Source: Sphingomonadaceae bacterium
Lineage (GTDB): Bacteria; Pseudomonadota; Alphaproteobacteria; Sphingomonadales; Sphingomonadaceae
DNA: 48,619 nt
Direction of reading: 5' to 3'
NCBI GenBank assembly: GCA_947375105.1
Contig: CANCET010000005.1
Span: 1 to 48,619 of the forward strand
A program made the position numbers and the translations under genes. Positions 43,405 to 48,619 of the stretch are shown here, piece after piece. Below the pieces are notes generated by a model, which saw only the letters and a list, made by a program, of their open reading frames with translations, was not told where the DNA came from and ran no database searches. Positions within the stretch are counted from its first letter, which is position 1. Each line of letters begins with the position of its first letter.

Positions 43405-45768
43405 GTGGCCGATCAGACCGTCTCGTTCATCAGACTGCATGACAAAGCCGGACAGTTGCCCGAGGGCCTGGTCCGGCAGCCCGACCAAGCTGCGGCGCTG
43501 CGCATCGTGTTCATCGGCAATGCGCTGCCCCGGCGCTGCGGCATCGCCACGTTCACCACCGATCTCGAACTGGCGCTGCGCGGTCAGGACGCTGTGGCCG
43601 AGACAGCGATCATTGCCATGAACGATCCGGATGGACCGTGCGCCCATGACAAGCCGGTGCACCTCACAATCGCGCAGGACCAGCCCGGTGCCTATCTGGA
43701 TGCCGCGGAGTACATCAACGCAGCCGGCTTTGACGTTGTATCGCTGCAGCACGAGTTCGGCATCTTCGGCGGCGAAGCAGGCAACTACCTGCTGGGCCTG
43801 ATCGCAGCGCTGCGCATTCCGCTTGTCACCACCTTGCATACGGTGCTGGACCAGCCGAGCGAGGCGCAGCGCGCGGTCATGATGGCGCTGCTCGCCGCAT
43901 CGGCGCGGGTCGTGGTCATGGCGCGCAAGGCCCGGGACATCCTCATCGATACGTATGGCGCCGATCCCGCCAGCATTCTGGTCATCCCCCATGGCATTCC
44001 CGATCTTCCGCTGGCCGATGCAGCCGATGCCAAGCGCAGGCTCGGCTTTGCGAACCACCGGGTGATCCTCACGTTCGGGTTGATAAGCCCGAACAAAGGG
44101 ATCGAACTGATGATCGAGGCCATGCCCGTGGTGCTCGCGGCCGCCCCCGATGCGGTCTATGTCGTGATGGGCGCGACTCATCCGGCGCTGCTGCGCGCGG
44201 AGGGCGAAGCCTACCGCGAGAGCCTGCTTGCGCGGGTCCACGCGCTGGGCCTCGACGGCCATGTCGTGTTCCTCAACCGCTTTGCCGAACGCCCGGAACT
44301 GCTCGAGCATATCGCGATGTGCGACGTCTATGTGACGCCGTACCTTGTCGAGGCGCAGATGACTTCGGGCACGCTCGCCTATTCGCACGGGCTTGGCCGG
44401 CCGGTGGTCTCCACGCCCTATTGGCACGCGGCCGAACTCTTGGAAGGCGGAACAGGCGTGCTGGTGCCATTCGGCGATCCCGCCAGCCTTGGCAGCGCCG
44501 TCGCCAACCTGCTGACCGACGAGGCAGCGCGTCTTGCCATGGGGCGCGCCGCCTACCGTACGGGCCGTCTCGCCACCTGGACCAACACGGCGTTGCGGTA
44601 CCGCGATGCCTTTCGCGCGGCATGTGATGAATCGGGGCTCATCCTGCCCGCGCTGCCGCTGTCTCATTTTGCCGCGATGTGTGACGATACCGGCCTGTTT
44701 CAGCACGCAGTCGGCGGCATCCCGGATCGCCAGCACGGCTACTGCATCGATGACAATGCCCGCGCGCTGCTGGTCGCCAACACGCTTGGCAGCGTGCGCC
44801 TCGCCGAATTGCCAACGATCGAGCCGCTGCGGTTTGCCGCTTTCATCCAGCATGGCTGGAACCCTGACCGTGCCCGCTTCCGCAATTTCATGGGGTTTGA
44901 CCGAAGCTGGCTGGAGGACTTCGGTTCAGAGGACAGCCATGGCCGCACCTTGTGGGCGCTGGGCATGACAGCTGCCGAAAGCACGGACACGGGGCTTTCG
45001 CAGTGGGCAGCCAACTTGTTTTCATGGGCGTTCGAGACGGTCGAACTCTTCACTTCGCCGCGGGCATGGGCGTTCGCGCTGCTGGGCTTGCACGGCTACT
45101 CTGTCCGGCGCCCATTTGATCGCAAGGCGCGCCACATCGGCCTCGTCCTTGCCGACCAGCTGCACCACCTCCTGCTGACAAGCCGCCGCGATGACTGGAT
45201 CTGGTTCGAGAGCCGATTGACCTACGATAATGCCCGCCTCAGCGAAGCCATGATCATGATCGGGCGCGATGCCGGGATCCCTGATCTCATTGACGCGGGG
45301 CTTTCTACCCTGCGCTGGCTGATCGCCCGCCAGACCGCACCCGGAGGCCATTTCAGGCCGGTCGGATCGGAGGGCTTCCTGCGCGCCTCGCGTGAGCCGC
45401 AGCATTTCGACCAGCAGCCGCTCGAGGCCTGCGCCACCGTGGCTGCGTGCCTTGCCGCCAGTTCTGTCGATCCCGACCCGTTCTGGCATGCCGAGGCAGC
45501 GCGCGCCTTCGCCTGGTTCGGCGGCGCAAATGATCTCGGCGTTGCGCTTGTCGATCCCGGCACCGGCAGCTGCCGCGATGGGCTGCACCATGATCGCGCC
45601 AACGATAACCGCGGCGCGGAATCGCTGCTCTCCTACCTCATGGCGCTGACCGACATGCACCGCTTCGAACACCGGACCGCCGGCGGCTCGTTCATCGCCC
45701 GCCCCGATGCAGGACACCTCGCGGCAAGCCCGGTCGCACCATACGCCGTCGCCGGCCAGCGGGCATGA
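43405..45768 (+). CDS. GT4 glycosyltransferase fused to a C-terminal helical (alpha/alpha) domain
   Basis: 787 residues from GTG 43405, behind AGGAAGG; a TTG start at 43369 would add 12 residues. The N-terminal GT-B glycosyltransferase (about 30-400) has RIVFIGNALPRRCGIATFT, VVSLQHEFGIFGG, the nucleotide-sugar site LTFGLISPNKGIELMIEAM, and YLVEAQMTSGTLAYSHGLGR. The C-terminal part (about 410-750) carries GGIPDRQHGYCIDDNARALL, FDRSWLEDFGSEDSHGRTLW, WIWFESRLTYDNARLSEAM and FDQQPLEA. These resemble (alpha/alpha)6-barrel sugar-active enzymes. The gene ends in an ATGA overlap with the GH130 gene. The donor is probably a GDP- or UDP-sugar; not determinable here. Confidence 0.88.
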   Translation: MADQTVSFIRLHDKAGQLPEGLVRQPDQAAALRIVFIGNALPRRCGIATFTTDLELALRGQDAVAETAIIAMNDPDGPCAHDKPVHLTIAQDQPGAYLDAAEYINAAGFDVVSLQHEFGIFGGEAGNYLLGLIAALRIPLVTTLHTVLDQPSEAQRAVMMALLAASARVVVMARKARDILIDTYGADPASILVIPHGIPDLPLADAADAKRRLGFANHRVILTFGLISPNKGIELMIEAMPVVLAAAPDAVYVVMGATHPALLRAEGEAYRESLLARVHALGLDGHVVFLNRFAERPELLEHIAMCDVYVTPYLVEAQMTSGTLAYSHGLGRPVVSTPYWHAAELLEGGTGVLVPFGDPASLGSAVANLLTDEAARLAMGRAAYRTGRLATWTNTALRYRDAFRAACDESGLILPALPLSHFAAMCDDTGLFQHAVGGIPDRQHGYCIDDNARALLVANTLGSVRLAELPTIEPLRFAAFIQHGWNPDRARFRNFMGFDRSWLEDFGSEDSHGRTLWALGMTAAESTDTGLSQWAANLFSWAFETVELFTSPRAWAFALLGLHGYSVRRPFDRKARHIGLVLADQLHHLLLTSRRDDWIWFESRLTYDNARLSEAMIMIGRDAGIPDLIDAGLSTLRWLIARQTAPGGHFRPVGSEGFLRASREPQHFDQQPLEACATVAACLAASSVDPDPFWHAEAARAFAWFGGANDLGVALVDPGTGSCRDGLHHDRANDNRGAESLLSYLMALTDMHRFEHRTAGGSFIARPDAGHLAASPVAPYAVAGQRA

Positions 45769-47060
45769 ACCAGAGCCCCTTCTTCAATCGTCATCCACAT
45801 TACCTCCGGCCCGATCCCTCCCGCGTCATCGTTCGCGCGTTCCGCCCGGCGATCGAGCCGCGCGACTACAATCCGATCGATGCATCGCGCGCCAATCATA
45901 TCGTCGCGCGGGTACTGGGGCTGGACGAGACCGAGGCGCAAAGCGTGCTGGCGGGTGTGCTCGACAACTTCGATGATCCGCAGCGCAACCTGCTCGCCAT
46001 CTTCGAGCAGCGCGCGGCGGAGATGGAAGAGGTCTTCGCCAACCATGCGAAGTTCTCGCCGACGCAGCGAAGCCTGATCGGGGCTTATTTCCTGCACGAG
46101 TACAGCTTCGAGGCAGCTGCACTGTTCAACCCCAGCATCGTGCCCCATCCCGATCAGAGCGGCGTCGAGCCCGGCAGCTTGCGCTTCATCCTGTCGCTGC
46201 GCGCAGTGGGGGAAGGACATATCTCCTCGCTCACGTTCCGGCGCGGGACGATCAGCGCCGAGGGTGAGATCAGCATCGAGCCGCCGGTGCGACTTGCCTG
46301 CCTGCCGCATATTTCCGGGCGCATTGGCGACTCGATCGACCTTGCCTTCCCCGCGGACAGCAACATCTCGCAGCGCGTGATCTTCCCGATCACCGAGGCA
46401 CAGGCCAACGGCATCGAGGATGCGCGCTTCGTCGCATTCGAGGATCTCGGCCGCACCACCTACTACGCGACATACACCGCCTACAGCGGGCGCACGATCC
46501 GTTCCGAACTGATCGAAACGCAGGACTTCGTGTCATTCCGGCTGGTGCCGCTGCGCGGTGCGGCGGCGGTCAACAAGGGCATGGCCCTGTTTCCGCGCAA
46601 GATCGACGGGCGCTATGCCATGATCGCCCGCTACGACAACGAGGGGCTCCATCTCATCTATTCGGACGATCTGCTCGACTGGAGCCTGGGCACCCCGATC
46701 CTGAGCCCGCAATACTCCTGGGAATTCGTCCAGATCGGCAATTGCGGATCGCCGATAGAGCTCGATGAGGGCTGGCTGCTGTTCACGCACGGAGTAGGCC
46801 CGATCCGGCGCTATTCGATCGGCGCGGTGCTGCTCGACAAGCACGACCCTTCGAAGGTGATCGGCCGCGCGCAGGTTCCGCTGATCCAGCCCGAAAAATC
46901 CGAACGCGAAGGCTATGTGCCCAACGTCGTCTATTCCTGCGGGGCCATGAAGGTCGGGAGCCGCATCGTGCTGCCCTACGCCATTTCCGACACGTTCTCG
47001 ACCATCGCCACGGTCAAGATCGACCGGCTGCTTGAAGTCCTGTTGCCATTCCCTGGCTGA
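45765..47060 (+). CDS. GH130-family mannoside phosphorylase or hydrolase relative
   Basis: 431 residues. The first 90 or so form a helical extension. The five-bladed propeller core follows with ALFNPSIVPH, GIEDARFVAFED (the catalytic Asp of the GIEDPR motif is kept), NKGMALFPRKIDGRYAMIAR, GNCGSPIELDEGWLLFTHGV, YSIGAVLLDKHDPSKVIGR and GYVPNVVYSCGAM. GH130 enzymes phosphorolyse or hydrolyse beta-mannosides. GIEDA and GNCGSP depart from the common GIEDP and GxGPPP, so specificity may differ. It is translationally coupled to the GT4 gene, implying joint action on one mannose-containing glycan. Confidence 0.88.
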   Translation: MNQSPFFNRHPHYLRPDPSRVIVRAFRPAIEPRDYNPIDASRANHIVARVLGLDETEAQSVLAGVLDNFDDPQRNLLAIFEQRAAEMEEVFANHAKFSPTQRSLIGAYFLHEYSFEAAALFNPSIVPHPDQSGVEPGSLRFILSLRAVGEGHISSLTFRRGTISAEGEISIEPPVRLACLPHISGRIGDSIDLAFPADSNISQRVIFPITEAQANGIEDARFVAFEDLGRTTYYATYTAYSGRTIRSELIETQDFVSFRLVPLRGAAAVNKGMALFPRKIDGRYAMIARYDNEGLHLIYSDDLLDWSLGTPILSPQYSWEFVQIGNCGSPIELDEGWLLFTHGVGPIRRYSIGAVLLDKHDPSKVIGRAQVPLIQPEKSEREGYVPNVVYSCGAMKVGSRIVLPYAISDTFSTIATVKIDRLLEVLLPFPG

Positions 47061-47193
47061 GGGGCAGGAACGAACCGTCACTGTCAGAACGCTTGTCGGC
47101 CCGCTCACGAGGCTTCGCATTGTTGGTTTGGATCTCTGCCGGAGGCTGTTGGGTATCGCTCCTTTCCGACACCCAGTCACACACCGTGTCCCG

Positions 47194-47225
47194 ACCGTCC
47201 CGCACAGCCCAAAACCGTGCGTTAA
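47194..47225. repeat. Left copy of a 32-bp imperfect direct repeat
   Basis: ACCGTCCCGCACAGCCCAAA and the following CCGTGCG-TTAA match the copy at 48380-48411 in 30 of 32 positions. The two copies flank the orphan gene at 47237-48124 in direct orientation. Confidence 0.85.
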
Positions 47226-47236
47226 GTAGCGGCATG

Positions 47237-48124
47237 TTAGGGCCTTAACCCAAACCAAGATCGCAAGGCTGCGCGAAGACCTCGGGAAATCTTAGTTTTT
47301 TCCGCCTTCACAGCGGCTGGCTGGGTGTCCGCTAGGCCTATTGGCTCGCTAGTCATTCCAGAAACAACCGTACTGGGTACAGCTGACTGCGCTGAGGCAA
47401 CCGAAACTCTTGATGCAACCGTCAGCGCAGGAGCGAGAATCACTTGTGGCTTAGGAGGTGGGCTTTCAAAGCCCTTGTTCAGTAGAAGCACCGGCCACCC
47501 TTTGCCTGCATCATAGCTGCACGATTTCGCGAGAGATTGGAAAAGGCTGTTCACCCAGAGACTTGCATCGTGAAAGTAAGAGTCTCTCTCTGGGTCGATG
47601 GCTGCATCCAACCACCGACGGAGCTCTTTTTCGTTCGGCAATATTTCGAACCACGATAGCCTCGGAAGATGATCTGTTTGCTTGTAGAAGGCCTTACACG
47701 AGTTGAGATTGCCTTCTTGAGCAGCCAGGCCAGAATTAATAACCCATTCTACGGAGAGCATACGCATGAAGGAGTTGTACGTCCTCTCACTTTGCGTGGC
47801 TGATTTGATGGATTTAACAAACCCGCCCTCGATCTGAACGATAAGCTTGTTGTCCACATGATTTGTAATAGCGTCTTCAATTCGTGAAGCTTTTGCGTCG
47901 CGAAAATTCGCAAGCCATGTGATAATATCTCGACCACAATCAGGACGATATTTTTTTGCTAACTTTGATGTGATTAGATGCCTTACGATATTTCCTTTTA
48001 AAATACCCGTAGTTATAATTAGATCCACAACTGCGCCATCTTTAAATTTATACGCTCGAACGAACTGGGCTACATAATTACCGTCTGGCACATTCGTATT
48101 AACGAAAGCGTGATGATACGTCAT
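47237..48124 (-). CDS. Unknown protein, AT-richer than neighbours (possible acquired gene)
   Basis: 295 residues from ATG 48124 (MTYHHAFVNTNVPDGNYVAQ) with GGAGG nine bases upstream; GTG 48130 is an alternative. The N-terminal half mixes beta strands and charged helices (FKDGAVVDLIITTGILKGNI, KIYRPDCGRD-like segment, VDNKLIVQIEGGFVKS). The middle has Trp/Phe-rich stretches (HLPRLSWFEILPNEKELRRW). The C-terminus is a Val/Ser/Ala/Pro-rich, likely disordered tail ending in a basic patch (RGLRAALRSWFGLRP). No signal peptide, membrane helix or recognised domain. Codon use, especially over 47850-48120, is markedly more AT-rich than in the rest of the window. Confidence 0.7.
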   Translation of the reverse strand: MTYHHAFVNTNVPDGNYVAQFVRAYKFKDGAVVDLIITTGILKGNIVRHLITSKLAKKYRPDCGRDIITWLANFRDAKASRIEDAITNHVDNKLIVQIEGGFVKSIKSATQSERTYNSFMRMLSVEWVINSGLAAQEGNLNSCKAFYKQTDHLPRLSWFEILPNEKELRRWLDAAIDPERDSYFHDASLWVNSLFQSLAKSCSYDAGKGWPVLLLNKGFESPPPKPQVILAPALTVASRVSVASAQSAVPSTVVSGMTSEPIGLADTQPAAVKAEKTKISRGLRAALRSWFGLRP

Positions 48125-48197
48125 CGGCACGCCCCTCCATGCACTTACACATTCGCTCTGTTTGGCTGCACCATCCCACCGCCGTCAATTGTCGTCA

Positions 48198-48220
48198 ATC
48201 AGTCGTGTGACACGACCATT
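48198..48220. repeat. 23-bp repeat with a perfect palindrome (copy 1)
   Basis: Contains GTCGTGTGACACGAC, a 15-base palindrome with 7-base arms. It lies about 75 bases upstream of the orphan gene start and recurs at 48347-48369 with one change. Operator or mobile-element end is possible. Confidence 0.7.
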
Positions 48221-48346
48221 ACTGACCGGGGCAATGCGGAAATCCAGCCCCGACAGCGCCCAGAACGCGGATCAGCCTCAAAGATAGCTCAATCAGCGTC
48301 TCCACGCTGTAGCTACCATCAAAACGCAGATTTCGACCCAACGATG

Positions 48347-48369
48347 ATCAGTCGTGTGACACAACCATT
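48347..48369. repeat. 23-bp repeat (copy 2)
   Basis: Same 23 bases as 48198-48220 except G to A in the right arm (GTCGTGTGACACAAC). It stands 10 bases left of the second copy of the 32-bp repeat. Confidence 0.7.
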
Positions 48370-48379
48370 CCGCTGCCGC

Positions 48380-48411
48380 ACCGTCCCGTACAGCCCAAAA
48401 CCGTGCGATAA
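48380..48411. repeat. Right copy of the 32-bp imperfect direct repeat
   Basis: 30 of 32 bases match 47194-47225. Together with that copy it brackets the orphan gene and its upstream region, about 1.2 kb apart. Confidence 0.85.
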
Positions 48412-48619
48412 ACCGTGCCAATCAGACATACCTCCCCCAATCGGGATAAGCATTTGTTTCTGTGTGAAAAATGGTAGCGGAGGTTCGCTATGAGCGTCCC
48501 TCAGCGGCTGATTATCCATACTTTTTGCTGACCGTCCCATTGCTCAGATCGGGCTGATCTTCGATTTGGCCACATTCTCTGTGGTTGCCTGTGCGGCTCT
48601 GTGAGAGCGTTTGGATTGG
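48412..48619. other. Right end of the window, no gene supported
   Basis: About 200 AT-richer bases. A short ATG frame at about 48490 (MSVPQRLIIHTFC) has a GGAGG-like site but only 13 codons. The minus-strand frame at 48319-48540 runs across the repeats and shows no family features. Nothing else can be assigned. Confidence 0.5.

Noticed and set aside
43324..44853. 509-codon minus frame over the glycosyltransferase gene
   Set aside because: Antisense to conserved GT-B motifs; no family features of its own.
48319..48540. 73-codon minus frame at the right end
   Set aside because: Runs through the intergenic repeats; shares a short translated stretch with the other repeat copy only because the DNA is repeated.

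Overview
The window looks like a chromosomal segment of a sphingomonad-type alphaproteobacterium (Novosphingobium/Sphingomonas relatives). This rests on high GC, long antisense open frames over GC-rich genes, a large TonB-dependent receptor, small envelope proteins typical of the group and a CheB-CheR-kinase fusion. The species assignment is inferred from style and not from a marker gene.

Layout. Positions 1-16502 (minus) are filled by one gigantic secreted filamentous adhesin, open at the left edge and already about 5,500 codons long. It is followed by a non-coding stretch with a dead CaiB/BaiF CoA-transferase fragment. From 24587 down to 17165 (minus) runs a five-gene operon with overlapping or touching reading frames: OmpR-type response regulator, sensor kinase, outer-membrane efflux lipoprotein, periplasmic adaptor and RND permease. 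Divergent from it (plus) are a YVTN beta-propeller protein and a TonB-dependent receptor, followed by a convergent MbcA/ParS-RES toxin-antitoxin pair (minus).

The 30-34.4 kb stretch holds housekeeping genes: the ribosome-assembly GTPase RsgA, the 23S rRNA methyltransferase RlmJ, a CsbD-like stress protein and superoxide dismutase. Several small unknown genes lie between them. A three-gene set of unknowns starts head-to-head with rlmJ, and the two start codons overlap. An OmpA-family protein with a long polyproline linker (plus) is followed by a strong terminator and a convergent 1,473-codon fusion protein (minus). That protein joins CheB, CheR, PAS, histidine kinase, two receiver domains and a LuxR-type DNA-binding domain.

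From 40.5 to 43.1 kb (minus) is a run of small envelope or stress proteins: a Thivi_2564-like membrane peptide, two tandem SH3-domain proteins, a DUF3309-like peptide and a glycine-zipper lipoprotein. Next (plus) come two overlapping genes, a GT4 glycosyltransferase with a C-terminal helical catalytic-like domain and a GH130-family mannoside phosphorylase/hydrolase relative. They probably act on the same mannose-containing glycan.

The right end carries an AT-richer orphan gene (47237-48124) lying between imperfect direct repeats, which suggests acquired DNA. The least explained parts are the giant adhesin, the all-in-one chemosensory/transcription fusion, the GT4-GH130 couple and the repeat-flanked orphan.
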